NCBI RefSeq assembly: GCF_000332495.1
Contig: NZ_AOGW02000016.1
Span: forward strand, 1-64,000
Source: Leptospira terpstrae serovar Hualin str. LT 11-33 = ATCC 700639
GTDB lineage: Bacteria; Spirochaetota; Leptospiria; Leptospirales; Leptospiraceae
Direction: 5' to 3'
DNA length: 64,000 nt
The notes below the pieces were generated by a model that was not told where the DNA came from, made no database searches, and saw nothing but the letters and a program-made list of their open reading frames with translations. Shown here one piece after another: positions 16,554 through 25,128 of the stretch. A program made the translations under genes and the position numbers. Within the stretch, counting starts at the first letter, position 1. Every line of letters begins with the position of its first letter.

Positions 16554-17786
16554 TTACATTTTTTGGATGATTTGTTCGAGGAGTGTTTTTAGAAAAATTG
16601 GATTTGGAGTTCCACTTTCAATCTTTCTATCATTGACATAAAGGGAAGGAGTGGATTGAATATTTAACTTTTCTGCTTCATCAATTTCAGAATTCAATTG
16701 GTTTTGTGCTTCTTTGGATGCCATACATGCCTTCAATGAATTCACATTAAGTCCTATCGAATTTGCTAAATTCACTACACTAGATCCAGAGTGAGCCACA
16801 CCTTTTTCTAAGTTATCATAAAGTCCACGATACATAGGTTCGAACTTTCCTTGTTTGTCAGCACAAATAGCAGCAATGGCAGCGACGCAGGAAGAGGCAT
16901 CAGGTCTTGGTTGTTGCATCAGACGGTTACAAGTTCCATCTAATGGGAAGTTTTTATAAACCACTCGAACCATTCCATCATATTCGGAAAGCACCGTATG
17001 TAAGATATGGCTTGTATGCAAACAATGACCGCAGTTGTAGTCTGCATACTTAACAATAGTTATAGGTGCATCCTTTTTACCAATAAAAGGGGAACCTGCC
17101 ACTTGGATTCCGAGAGTTGGTTCTTGAAAATATACAGCAATTTTAGATTGGATTTCTTTTGAGTCCATTCCTCTTGAAGTTGCTAAGGTATTGGAATTAG
17201 ATCCGCTGACCCACATTTTGCTTGATGCATATCCCAACGAAAAACTAAAAAAATAAACGAGACCTAAAGTTGTGATCCCTTCTTTGATTGCCACAGGGAA
17301 ATTAAGTTTTGGTTTTCCTTCTGTTTTCCAAAGTAAAAACAAAATACCAAGTAAAGCTATTGTTACAATATAAGTAACAAAACAAAGTTGGCAAATGGTT
17401 CCGATGATACCCACCGAAATTCCAAAGAGAACCAAGTCAAGAATCAATCCCAAAACTAAAACTGGAAACAGGAGAGAAATGAACTTAGAAACTTCTTCGT
17501 TTGATTTGGCTCTGGTCACCAAAAAGAAAGAATAAGCTAACAATCCATAAAAACCAAATCCAAGTAAGGCAATGGGTACGTTCCCTAAAAAAGGAACTCC
17601 AGGAATTGCCGAATAAGCACTCTCTGCTACCTTTAAACAAGAGTCACCACCACCTAACGCGGAGCATGCGGAATTGGCTATGTTTTCGGTTCCAACGCCA
17701 AAGTATTCGATTGCCAATAGGAAAGAGACAATGAGTCCAATGACTCCACCGATCACTCCTGCTAATGCTAAATTCTTACGATTCAT
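16554..17786 (-). CDS. VKOR-DsbA fusion, periplasmic disulfide-bond enzyme
   Basis: Both halves of a disulfide-forming system on one chain of 410 residues. Residues 1-190 are a membrane VKOR domain with loop cysteines Cys41 and Cys50 and the redox motif CQLC at 132-135. Residues 235-410 are a periplasmic thioredoxin-fold DsbA-like domain with CGHC at 252-255 and a cis-proline stretch QSTPSLYVND. VKOR re-oxidises the CGHC centre and passes electrons to quinone, as known for cyanobacterial and mycobacterial VKORs. The ATG shares one base with the hisA stop (TGATG), so it sits at the end of the hisBHA run although it has no role in histidine synthesis. Confidence 0.92.
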   Translation of the reverse strand: MNRKNLALAGVIGGVIGLIVSFLLAIEYFGVGTENIANSACSALGGGDSCLKVAESAYSAIPGVPFLGNVPIALLGFGFYGLLAYSFFLVTRAKSNEEVSKFISLLFPVLVLGLILDLVLFGISVGIIGTICQLCFVTYIVTIALLGILFLLWKTEGKPKLNFPVAIKEGITTLGLVYFFSFSLGYASSKMWVSGSNSNTLATSRGMDSKEIQSKIAVYFQEPTLGIQVAGSPFIGKKDAPITIVKYADYNCGHCLHTSHILHTVLSEYDGMVRVVYKNFPLDGTCNRLMQQPRPDASSCVAAIAAICADKQGKFEPMYRGLYDNLEKGVAHSGSSVVNLANSIGLNVNSLKACMASKEAQNQLNSEIDEAEKLNIQSTPSLYVNDRKIESGTPNPIFLKTLLEQIIQKM

Positions 17787-18532
17787 CAATTTTCATTCCT
17801 CTTCTTACTTAGAATCCTGATACTTTCTTTTAGGTCCAATTTTCCTTCATAAATGGCTTTTCCAGTAATAGCTCCAAAGAGTTTTCCTTTAGAAGCTTCA
17901 TACAAATCCACTAAATCCTGCGTTGAAGAGACCCCACCCGAAGCGACAAGTTGCAAATCGGGGAATAAGGATAACAACTCCAAATACACCGCAGTGTTTG
18001 GTCCCGCCATCATTCCATCTTTTGATATGTCTGTAAAGATCACATGGCGGATTCCCATTCCATACATAGTTTTTAAAAATTCAGTATATTTAATTCCAGA
18101 ATTGGTCTCCCAACCTTTGGTTCGAACCAATCCGTCTTTGGCATCCACACCAATCACGATGCGATCCTGGCCAAAAATTTTTAAACCCTCTTCTACAACT
18201 TTTGGGTCTTCGACAGCAACAGTTCCTAAAATGAATCGAGTTACCCCTAACCCATCATAAAATTTCATATTTTCAAGAGAACGAATCCCACCGCCTAATT
18301 CTAATTCTACGGAACAATTGTCTTTGATTTTACGGATTGCTTTTTCATTTTCTGACTTTCCGGTTTTGGCTGCGTTTAAATCCACAATGTGGATGAGAGT
18401 GGCACCTTGTTCTTCAAACACTTGGATCATTTTTTCCGGTTCAGAAGAATACACAGTTTTTTTGGAATAATCGCCCTGGAGTAAACGTACGGCTTCGTTA
18501 TCTAAAAGATCAATCGCAGGTAATACTAACAT
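17786..18532 (-). CDS. hisA: HisA, ProFAR isomerase
   Basis: 1-(5-phosphoribosyl)-5-[(5-phosphoribosylamino)methylideneamino]imidazole-4-carboxamide isomerase, fourth step of histidine synthesis. 248 residues of a (beta/alpha)8 barrel: catalytic Asp in LPAIDLLDNEAVRL, the first phosphate site ELGGGIRSLENM, the second acidic residue in TDISKDGMMAGPN, and LVASGGVSS for the second phosphate. It follows hisH with a one-base gap and overlaps the VKOR-DsbA start by one base. Confidence 0.95.
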   Translation of the reverse strand: MLVLPAIDLLDNEAVRLLQGDYSKKTVYSSEPEKMIQVFEEQGATLIHIVDLNAAKTGKSENEKAIRKIKDNCSVELELGGGIRSLENMKFYDGLGVTRFILGTVAVEDPKVVEEGLKIFGQDRIVIGVDAKDGLVRTKGWETNSGIKYTEFLKTMYGMGIRHVIFTDISKDGMMAGPNTAVYLELLSLFPDLQLVASGGVSSTQDLVDLYEASKGKLFGAITGKAIYEGKLDLKESIRILSKKRNEN

Positions 18533-18533
18533 A

Positions 18534-19160
18534 TTAAAGTTCTATAAAATTTTTAAGGATTCCGAGTCCCGTTGTATCTGATTTTTCTGGATGGAACTGG
18601 GTTCCAAACACAGTTTCTTTTTCCACAACAGCAGGAAAAGACTCTCCATAATAATGACAGTTAGCTGTGATATCCATTCTATCTACACCAACGGGCCGGT
18701 AAGAATGGATAAAATACATAAAAGATTCGTTAGGAATTCCTTTGAGTAATTTTGTATTTTTTGCTTTGATATCAAAAAGTTTGTTCCAACCCATGTGCGG
18801 AACTTTTAGATTTTGTTTTCCTTCAAACTTTCTAATTTTACCACGAATGAGTCCTAAACCGGGAATGGTGGTTCCTGTTTTGGATGTCTCATCTGAATCT
18901 TCAAATAACACTTGATATCCGATACAAATCCCAAGAAGTGATTTTTTAGCTTCTACATGTTCTTTTAAAACAGATGAGAATCCTGCTTCGTTTAAATTTT
19001 GCATTGCTTTATCAAAATGTCCGTCGCCCGGCAATATGATTTTATCTGCTTTTTTAACTGTTTCGATATCACTTGTAAATTGAAAATCACTTGTGTATAA
19101 AGAAACAGCCTTGAGTAAGGAATGGATATTCCCCATTCCAAAATCTAAAACTGCAATCAC
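18534..19160 (-). CDS. hisH: HisH, glutamine amidotransferase subunit of IGP synthase
   Basis: Supplies ammonia from glutamine to HisF for imidazole glycerol phosphate formation. 208 residues, class I glutaminase: [10 protein letters not shown] at the start, [11 protein letters not shown], the nucleophile elbow GICIGYQ (usually GICLGMQ), and the His-Glu pair in TQFHPEKS. The start overlaps hisB by 4 bases (ATGA). hisF is not in this window. Confidence 0.95.
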   Translation of the reverse strand: MIAVLDFGMGNIHSLLKAVSLYTSDFQFTSDIETVKKADKIILPGDGHFDKAMQNLNEAGFSSVLKEHVEAKKSLLGICIGYQVLFEDSDETSKTGTTIPGLGLIRGKIRKFEGKQNLKVPHMGWNKLFDIKAKNTKLLKGIPNESFMYFIHSYRPVGVDRMDITANCHYYGESFPAVVEKETVFGTQFHPEKSDTTGLGILKNFIEL

Positions 19161-19738
19161 TCCAACATACCTTTGGTAGACGGGATTTGATCACTGGCAG
19201 CAGCATCAATGGCAATCGCTTGGCGTAATGCCTTACCTAGTCCCTTAAAAATGGACTCGTGGATGTGGTGGCGGTTTTCTCCATAGTGAACCACTACGTG
19301 TAAATTCATCTTGGCATTCAGAGCAAATTTTTGAAGGAACTCGAGTGTCAGTTCTGCATCGTAAATTCCGAATTTCCCATCCAAAGGTGGGCCCGTGTAT
19401 TTAAAATAAAACCTTCCCCCAAGATCCACTGCAACAGTGGTCAGCACTTCATCCATGGGCAAAGTAAAATGACCATAACGAAAGATCCCTTTTTTGTCAC
19501 CTAACTGGTTGTGGATCATTTGTCCCATAAGGATGGCAGTGTCCTCCACCGAGTGGTGGCAATCGATACCAATATCTCCTCGGAGTTTGAGGTTCATATC
19601 AATGAGGCCATGTTTGGAGATATGGGAGAGCATATGCTCAAAAAACGGGATTTCTGTATCGAACTGGTAAACCCCGGTGCCTCGGACGTTTAGGTCGAGC
19701 CGGATGTCTGTTTCGGATGTCTTTCTTGATTCCACCAT
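19157..19738 (-). CDS. hisB: HisB, imidazoleglycerol-phosphate dehydratase
   Basis: Dehydrates imidazole glycerol phosphate; monofunctional form, without the histidinol phosphatase domain of enteric bacteria. Metal-binding repeats are [24 protein letters not shown], and [19 protein letters not shown] chose ATG 19738 because AGGA stands just before it; the in-frame TTG at 19774 has no ribosome binding site. First of the hisB-hisH-hisA run. Confidence 0.95.
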   Translation of the reverse strand: MVESRKTSETDIRLDLNVRGTGVYQFDTEIPFFEHMLSHISKHGLIDMNLKLRGDIGIDCHHSVEDTAILMGQMIHNQLGDKKGIFRYGHFTLPMDEVLTTVAVDLGGRFYFKYTGPPLDGKFGIYDAELTLEFLQKFALNAKMNLHVVVHYGENRHHIHESIFKGLGKALRQAIAIDAAASDQIPSTKGMLE

Positions 19739-19792
19739 ATTCCTAGCATGTTTGGTAGAAAACCCAGGTGTCAAGAGAGAATGTGGGGAGGT

Positions 19793-19903
19793 TTAAGAGG
19801 CGAGGCTTAGAACCCCGGCCAAATCATACCCAACAAACACCCAGAAAAAATAAACCATGGCAATGACAGAAAAGATAAGAATGCGTTTCCAATGTTCCTT
19901 CAA
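19793..19903 (-). CDS. possible 36-residue single-span membrane peptide
   Basis: A TTG at 19903 preceded by AGAGGGA at suitable spacing opens a 36-codon frame: a basic head (MKEHWKRI), one strongly hydrophobic helix (LIFSVIAMVYFFWVFVG) and a short tail ending LSLAS. It sits in the gap between the unknown gene ending at 20000 and hisB on the same strand. The amphipathic layout and ribosome site argue for a real gene; its small size and non-ATG start keep confidence modest. Confidence 0.4.
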   Translation of the reverse strand: MKEHWKRILIFSVIAMVYFFWVFVGYDLAGVLSLAS

Positions 19904-19999
19904 AGAAGTCCCTCTATGGAAACCAACAACTACCCGAAAGATTCTTCTCAGTTTTTTAGGGAAATCCTATGGATTTTTTCAAACAAAGGAGAGAAACTT

Positions 20000-20470
20000 T
20001 TATTTCCCAAAACGTTGGTTGAACATACGTACAAGCTCCGAAATGGAATCTTCTACATACTTAAAGTGTTTGGGTTTCATAGGATCCAAGGGCATCATAT
20101 CATGGATTTTTTTATAACGGTCAAATGACTCACGAATGTATTCCAAATATTTTTGGCTTGTGATTCCATACCGTTTGAATAGAGGTTCGTTCTCTAGGAA
20201 CATCCTCTTGAAATCATCCGCATAGGTTCCATCGTTTAAGAAGTAGAAACGCAGGTCCGTTTTTGCCTGAGAAAAGGCGATATCAATATTGGTAATGAAT
20301 TTTGAAGTTTTAGCTGTTTCGGGACTAGTTTCTGGGCTCTGTTCAGACAATTTAGCGGCCGCTTGTTCGATCGCTTTTTGTTCCGAACTACGTTTTTCTT
20401 TTTCGAATTCTTTTGCTAATTTTTCGCGTTTGAGAACCTCTTCCACTGAGGATTTCTTGTCTACAGGCAT
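20000..20470 (-). CDS. hypothetical protein with charged coiled-coil N-terminus
   Basis: 156 residues, soluble. Residues 1-55 are mainly Lys, Glu, Ala and Ser (VLKREKLAKEFEKEKRSS) and probably form a coiled coil or a disordered tail. Residues 60-156 are a compact helical region with FITNIDIAFSQAKTDLRFYF and MMPLDPMKPKHFKYVEDS. No known family recognised. It lies between the rhomboid gene, 49 bases upstream, and the his genes, all on the minus strand. Confidence 0.6.
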   Translation of the reverse strand: MPVDKKSSVEEVLKREKLAKEFEKEKRSSEQKAIEQAAAKLSEQSPETSPETAKTSKFITNIDIAFSQAKTDLRFYFLNDGTYADDFKRMFLENEPLFKRYGITSQKYLEYIRESFDRYKKIHDMMPLDPMKPKHFKYVEDSISELVRMFNQRFGK

Positions 20471-20519
20471 GATTCCATTATCCTCATCTTAAGAGACTGT
20501 CAAGAAATTAGACGAAAAA

Positions 20520-21467
20520 TTATTCTTTTGCCTTTCGTAAGGCGCAATTTACTAACCACTCACAACGCAAACAAATCGGATCCTCGGTGTTATACGTAGA
20601 CGGAGGACAAATATTGGCATTTGCCACTTGCATTCCTTGTAAATAATTTATTATCGATGGCAGGTCTTTTTTAGAATCAATCTGACCGAGAACGTTTTCA
20701 TTGATTTTTTTTTGATCAAGGAAAAGATCTTCAATGACTTGTGGTTTGGTTTTGGACTGGATTTTGGTCTCTCTAGGTGCTTCCCATTCCAATCCAGGAA
20801 TATAAGGAAGACTTCCTGGTTTGATTTGTTTTTGAAACAGTTTGTAGAGGAGCAAAGCCGTAAGGGCTCCACCCAAATGGCAGGTGTTAGAGATCGCTCC
20901 ATTTCCAATTTGAGAGATTAAGTATCCAATCACTAAGGAAACCCAAACCGCATTTTTTGCCTTCACAGGAAAAATAAACAGAAGCAGTTCCGCATTGGGA
21001 TAAAAAATTCCAAAGAGAGCTAGGAGTCCAAAAAGAGCACCGGAAGCACCGATGGTTTGTGTGGTCATAGATTCTAATAAAGGAATGTTTCCACCTAACA
21101 TTTCATTTAGATAGGCTGACAAAACTACAAAAATTCCAGCACCAATTTGGGAGGCAAAATACAAAATCGTAAATTTAGTTTTTCCAATGATAGGAATGAT
21201 GTTGGATCCTAACATGTACATTCCATACATATTCACAAGTAAATGAAATGGAATCAGTTCTACCGCATGTAAAAATCCATATGTGAATACTTGCCAAACA
21301 GCTCCACCTAACACGAAATCAGGTGTTAATCCAAATCGATAGATCAACTGTTGGTTTGCAAAGTATTGGAGGAAAAAAATAAGACAATTGATTATGAGAA
21401 TTACATTCAGGGGATGAAGGATGGGATTCCCAAATAAACTAGGACTCTGGCCTCGATTTCTAGACAT
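20520..21467 (-). CDS. rhomboid-family intramembrane serine protease with C-terminal cysteine cluster
   Basis: 315 residues. Six membrane spans with the rhomboid dyad: Ser142 in GASGALFG and His197 in CHLGGALTALL; the HLLVNMYGMYMLG segment (Asn79) gives the oxyanion side. It cleaves membrane proteins within or near the bilayer; the substrate is unknown. After the last span comes a soluble tail of about 100 residues ending in a four-cysteine cluster (CPPSTYN, then CLRCEWLVNC), possibly a metal site. A very strong ribosome site GGAGGTTAC precedes the ATG. A terminator-like hairpin lies 45-80 bases upstream of the start. Confidence 0.88.
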   Translation of the reverse strand: MSRNRGQSPSLFGNPILHPLNVILIINCLIFFLQYFANQQLIYRFGLTPDFVLGGAVWQVFTYGFLHAVELIPFHLLVNMYGMYMLGSNIIPIIGKTKFTILYFASQIGAGIFVVLSAYLNEMLGGNIPLLESMTTQTIGASGALFGLLALFGIFYPNAELLLFIFPVKAKNAVWVSLVIGYLISQIGNGAISNTCHLGGALTALLLYKLFQKQIKPGSLPYIPGLEWEAPRETKIQSKTKPQVIEDLFLDQKKINENVLGQIDSKKDLPSIINYLQGMQVANANICPPSTYNTEDPICLRCEWLVNCALRKAKE

Positions 21468-21511
21468 GTAACCTCCAGAATTTAGATGGCTTGGAAAGAA
21501 ACAAGGGAAAT

Positions 21512-21545
21512 AAAAAAAGGGGGTATCCTTTCGGAAAGCCCCCCC
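21512..21545 (-). terminator. terminator hairpin between the FNR-like gene and the rhomboid gene
   Basis: On the minus strand a G-rich arm (GGGGGGG), an inner CTTT/AAAG stem and CCCCC followed by seven T residues. It can end the FNR-like transcript; because it lies in the leader of the rhomboid gene it could also act as an attenuator. Confidence 0.75.
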
Positions 21546-21650
21546 GGGAGTGACTTAAGGTAAAATCAGGCAACAGACCCTACCTTGATTATCAATCACT
21601 ACTACCATCGGAATTCCGGTGCTTACGCTTAATAGACCTGAGGAAAAAAA

Positions 21651-22349
21651 TTAGGCGATTTTTGAAAGGGAATACAAAGCTTCCCTGTTCAGAATATCAA
21701 TGCGGTTTTTGTCTACGGAAATGAATTCCCTTGCTTTGAGGTCAGAAAGTGCCCGAACCAATGTTTCCGTTTTGGTTCCGATAAAGGTAGCGAGGACATC
21801 TCGTGTCACTTTTAATTCCACTTGGTTTTTTCGACCTTGTGCATTGTCCAAAACGATCAGTATTTCTGCTAATTTTTCGTGAACCTGTTTGGTTCCCAGA
21901 GAAACCACATGTTCCTCCATTTCCTGCCATTCCTTTGCCATTTGTCTGAAAACTTCTTTTTGGAAGTTGATATCATCGGCAACTAAGGCTTCGATAAGGA
22001 CACCTGTGATGTAACAAGCATGGGTGTCTTCTACAGCGATCACATTATGGTGAGAAATTGAATCGGATATACAATCCCGAAATCCAACCCAGTCCCCAGG
22101 ACCACTGAGACGTAAGGTTTGTTCCTTCCCGCTAGCGAGTTGGACATAACTGCGAACAAGACCCGACTTGATAAAGAAAAAACCATCGGCTTTGACCCCA
22201 GAAGTCACTAAGTGTTTTCCCCTAGGAAAAATGGTAAAGTCCTTACCCTCATTGATTCTTTCTATGGTTTCATGTGCAGCACAATGCAGAACATTGTGAT
22301 TTTTATAATCACAAGCAAAACAGTCAGGATTGAGAGGAAGTTCGGCCAT
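21651..22349 (-). CDS. Crp/Fnr-family regulator with FNR-type cysteines
   Basis: 232 residues: cyclic-nucleotide-binding-like beta roll (about 28-145), long dimerisation helix, and a C-terminal winged helix (VTRDVLATFIGTKTETLVRALSDL). The N-terminus has Cys10, Cys13 and Cys23, and Cys112 falls in EDTHACYI, the place of FNR Cys122. FNR of E. coli uses three N-terminal cysteines plus Cys122 to hold an oxygen-labile [4Fe-4S] cluster, so a redox or oxygen sensing role is likely (inference); the spacing C-x2-C-x9-C differs from C-x2-C-x5-C. Target genes are unknown. Confidence 0.88.
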   Translation of the reverse strand: MAELPLNPDCFACDYKNHNVLHCAAHETIERINEGKDFTIFPRGKHLVTSGVKADGFFFIKSGLVRSYVQLASGKEQTLRLSGPGDWVGFRDCISDSISHHNVIAVEDTHACYITGVLIEALVADDINFQKEVFRQMAKEWQEMEEHVVSLGTKQVHEKLAEILIVLDNAQGRKNQVELKVTRDVLATFIGTKTETLVRALSDLKAREFISVDKNRIDILNREALYSLSKIA

Positions 22350-22416
22350 TTTAGTTTTGATCTAACCTCTTAAAAAATCCTTGTCGAGTCATAAATTTAG
22401 AAGTCTTCTAAATTTT

Positions 22417-23235
22417 TCATTTGCCGGTAAACTTTGGTTCCCGCTTTTCTAGGATACTTTTTATCGTCTCTTTAAAGTCGTCCGAAATAAAGTTGCGGGC
22501 TTGCGATTCTGCTTCTTTTTTTAGCGCGGAATCGAGTTGTTTCCAGGAATATAAATTTTTCTTTAACTCTTGTAAGGCGAGTGGCGCAGCTTTGGATAAT
22601 GATAAGGCAAGGTCCATTGCACGAGAATACACTTCTGATTTGGGAACACTGTCAAGAGCGAGGCCACAAGTTTTTGCAAACTTACCATCAAACGTTTCTC
22701 CCGTGAGTAACAACCTACCTCCTAAACTTTTTCCGAGTAGTTCAGGAGATAAAAAACTAGAACCCATACCTGGATGGATCCCAAGTCGTACAAAATTAAA
22801 GGAGTACTTTCCTTCCTCTGCAAAAATTCTCAGATCACAACCAAAGGTTAGGGATAAACCAGCACCAATGGCATGTCCATTGACTGCAGCAATGACAGGA
22901 ACGGGAAGTTTACGAACAGATAAAAAGAAACCGTAAAACTTTCTCATATCACGTCTGTTTTGCGAAAATGTTTTTTCAGAAAAGGATCGTAATAAATTTA
23001 AGTCTCCGCCAGCACAAAATACATCGTTACGGCCAGAGATGATTACAGCTCGAGGTAGGACTTTTTCTTTTTTAATGGAATGGATTAGGTCTGCGAACTC
23101 TTCCCCCATTTTCCAAGTCATGGAATTGCGAGAGGTAGGATTGTTTAAGAAGATGGAAACGATTTTTCCATCTTCGGTTTCACGGGATTCAATTTCTAGG
23201 AATTCATACTCTTTGGATTCAAATCGCGATTTCAT
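22417..23235 (-). CDS. enoyl-CoA hydratase/isomerase (crotonase) family protein, catalytic glutamates absent
   Basis: 272 residues with the crotonase fold: FCAGGDLNLL (CoA oxyanion region), IAAVNGHAIGAGLSL, GCDLRIF and LGIHPGMGSS. Against rat mitochondrial hydratase, Glu144 corresponds to Ser128 and Glu164 to Phe148, so ordinary enoyl-CoA hydration is unlikely; an isomerase-like or other CoA-ester reaction is more probable. The start overlaps the end of the upstream gene by 17 bases. Confidence 0.85.
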   Translation of the reverse strand: MKSRFESKEYEFLEIESRETEDGKIVSIFLNNPTSRNSMTWKMGEEFADLIHSIKKEKVLPRAVIISGRNDVFCAGGDLNLLRSFSEKTFSQNRRDMRKFYGFFLSVRKLPVPVIAAVNGHAIGAGLSLTFGCDLRIFAEEGKYSFNFVRLGIHPGMGSSFLSPELLGKSLGGRLLLTGETFDGKFAKTCGLALDSVPKSEVYSRAMDLALSLSKAAPLALQELKKNLYSWKQLDSALKKEAESQARNFISDDFKETIKSILEKREPKFTGK

Positions 23236-23785
23236 CTATCTGAAAGGATTCGTACCAGGCTTTATCTTGTAAAGATAAAGGTTTATTCCCGATCTCCATA
23301 TTTTCAAAGTAATTGAGTAGAATTTCTAGGTGTTGGGTTTCCAAATTTTCATTGGGAAGAGCCGCATCGATCCCTTTGCTTACTAAAGCTTCTGCTCTAA
23401 TTTTGTCTTTGTAATGGTCCGGTTTTCCACTAAAGATCAAATGAGCAGAGATTAGGTCAAATCGGATGGTATCCACAATTCTTTGGAGTGACTCTTCCGA
23501 TTCTAAAAAATAACGTGAGGCCACTTCGGTTTGAAAATAATCTCCCCAAGTGATGAGGTCAGGAACTGATCCTGTGCGTTCCAAAATTTTCTTTTGGGTT
23601 TCCTCATCTGTATATAACGAACCCGCGAATCGTTCTACAATGACAAACAATTCGGTTAGGATAGCTAATTTCTCCGGACTGAGAAGCCCTTGTCGGATCA
23701 TTGGCATAAGTTCAGGATTGACTTGTTTTGGGAGAGTTAGTTCCATATACTTCCCATTTCGGCGAATTCTGTAGTTTCCTAGCAC
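23219..23785 (-). CDS. hypothetical protein
   Basis: 188 residues, soluble, acidic, mainly helical. The GTG start at 23785 has a good ribosome site (GTGAGGAAAAT); ATG 23746 is the alternative. Recognisable stretches are LLSPEKLAILTELFVIVERF and SGKPDHYKDKIRAEALVSKG. I recognise no family. Its 3' end overlaps the crotonase-family gene, so the two are cotranscribed, and it diverges from the PilZ-like gene. Confidence 0.65.
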   Translation of the reverse strand: MLGNYRIRRNGKYMELTLPKQVNPELMPMIRQGLLSPEKLAILTELFVIVERFAGSLYTDEETQKKILERTGSVPDLITWGDYFQTEVASRYFLESEESLQRIVDTIRFDLISAHLIFSGKPDHYKDKIRAEALVSKGIDAALPNENLETQHLEILLNYFENMEIGNKPLSLQDKAWYESFQIDEIAI

Positions 23786-23838
23786 ATTTTCCTCACTTGA
23801 AAATCGATTTTAGCCTCAAAGAAATCGATAATTTTAGT

Positions 23839-25128
23839 ATGGCGATCGGCAGAACAGATTCGATGCAGGAACTCATAACGATCTTAGAATCGTTATTTGA
23901 AGAAACTATCATTGGGTCAGATGTCAATATTGTAAAACACCTCTTTTACTACCTGAAGGCCGATAACAGAGAATTTGAATTTATCTACGAAGAAGACACT
24001 CTTGTCGCTGCTGTGGAAGAAATTGAATCCCATACAGTCACCTTAATGATTCCCGATTTAGTAGAACAAGGATCGAGGCGAGCTAGAGTTCGATTTGAAG
24101 TGATGAATATCAACTACCAATTTGAGGTAGTGATTCTTGATATCCAAAAAGAAAAAATCGTAATAAAAACTCCGACTGAGTTACAGTCTTACCAACTCAG
24201 GACAAACAAACGGATCCCAGTAGACGATTTGTTTATGAACTTCATTATTTTATTTCGAAGTTTGACAGGTGGATCTCGCGAAGTAGGAAAAAACCTCTAT
24301 GCGGAAAGCCGGTTTCCTCACCTAATGAAGGAAGTGCGAAAGGATCGCCCCGATAGCAAACTCATTAACGTAATGTTAACGGAAGCTATCGAAAGGATTT
24401 CAAAAGACTACGAAATTCATTTTTTCGAACCAGAAGAAAAACTGAATGAATATGAAGACTTTGTAAAAAAAACCATCCTTCGTACTGGTAAATCCATTTA
24501 TATTCCGGATTGCAATCGTATTACATCTTATATCAATGATCCTGGGGACGATGTCCTCTTTAACTACCTTAACGAACACAAAGAAATGGCAAAAGAATTT
24601 GGAGAAGAATTCGCTTTGGAATTTTTTGAATCCATGCGTAAACACGAGTCTCGTGACTTTTATGTTTCTTATGTGATCACCCCAATTCGGTTGTATGAGG
24701 ATGTTGTTGGGTTTATCAAAGTCTATTCGACTGCGATGGAACGCTTTACCATCTCACAAAACCAAGCCGTTTATATTTTTGAACTAGCAGAAATCATAAG
24801 TTATGTATTCACAAAAATTGCCATCCAACATGGAAGTTACGAAACCATGCAATCGACAACAAAAGTCGTGGATATTTCTCTTGATGGACTTTTATTTGAA
24901 ATCTACGATAAACGCCTGTTTCAGTATTTAAAACGACACAATATCATTAAAATGTTTATTCCATTAAACAAAGAAAGGACAATGATTATCAGAGGAGAAA
25001 TCATTCGATTTTTAGATAAAGGGGATCATTACCACTTAGGGGTAAACTATTTTAGTTCGGCCCCAGACGATATGTTACATTTAGAATCTTATCTGTTCGA
25101 AAAGAGTATGAAAATTCTCTCAGAATGA
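23839..25128 (+). CDS. PilZ-like domain protein (probable Leptospira DUF1577 type)
   Basis: About 430 residues from ATG 23839. The N-terminal 120 residues resemble a YcgR-like beta domain (FEFIYEEDTLVAAVEEIE, RARVRFEVMNINYQFEVVI, QLRTNKRIPV). The centre (about 170-330) looks GAF-like. The last 90 residues have a PilZ-like layout (VVDISLDGLLFEIYD, then IIRGEIIRFLDKGDHYHLGV), but the basic RxxxR that binds cyclic di-GMP is only partly visible (LRTNKR near residue 120 may serve). The function is probably signal reception. Assignment to DUF1577 is from memory of Leptospira proteins and not verified. Its end overlaps the convergent TPR gene by 9 bases. Confidence 0.6.
   Translation: MAIGRTDSMQELITILESLFEETIIGSDVNIVKHLFYYLKADNREFEFIYEEDTLVAAVEEIESHTVTLMIPDLVEQGSRRARVRFEVMNINYQFEVVILDIQKEKIVIKTPTELQSYQLRTNKRIPVDDLFMNFIILFRSLTGGSREVGKNLYAESRFPHLMKEVRKDRPDSKLINVMLTEAIERISKDYEIHFFEPEEKLNEYEDFVKKTILRTGKSIYIPDCNRITSYINDPGDDVLFNYLNEHKEMAKEFGEEFALEFFESMRKHESRDFYVSYVITPIRLYEDVVGFIKVYSTAMERFTISQNQAVYIFELAEIISYVFTKIAIQHGSYETMQSTTKVVDISLDGLLFEIYDKRLFQYLKRHNIIKMFIPLNKERTMIIRGEIIRFLDKGDHYHLGVNYFSSAPDDMLHLESYLFEKSMKILSE

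Noticed and set aside
21549..21650. In-frame extension of 31 codons beyond the FNR-like stop
   Set aside because: The FNR-like protein is already full length; readthrough would add unrelated residues. Chance absence of a stop over 31 codons is not rare. The embedded short frame is reported only as a possible leader.
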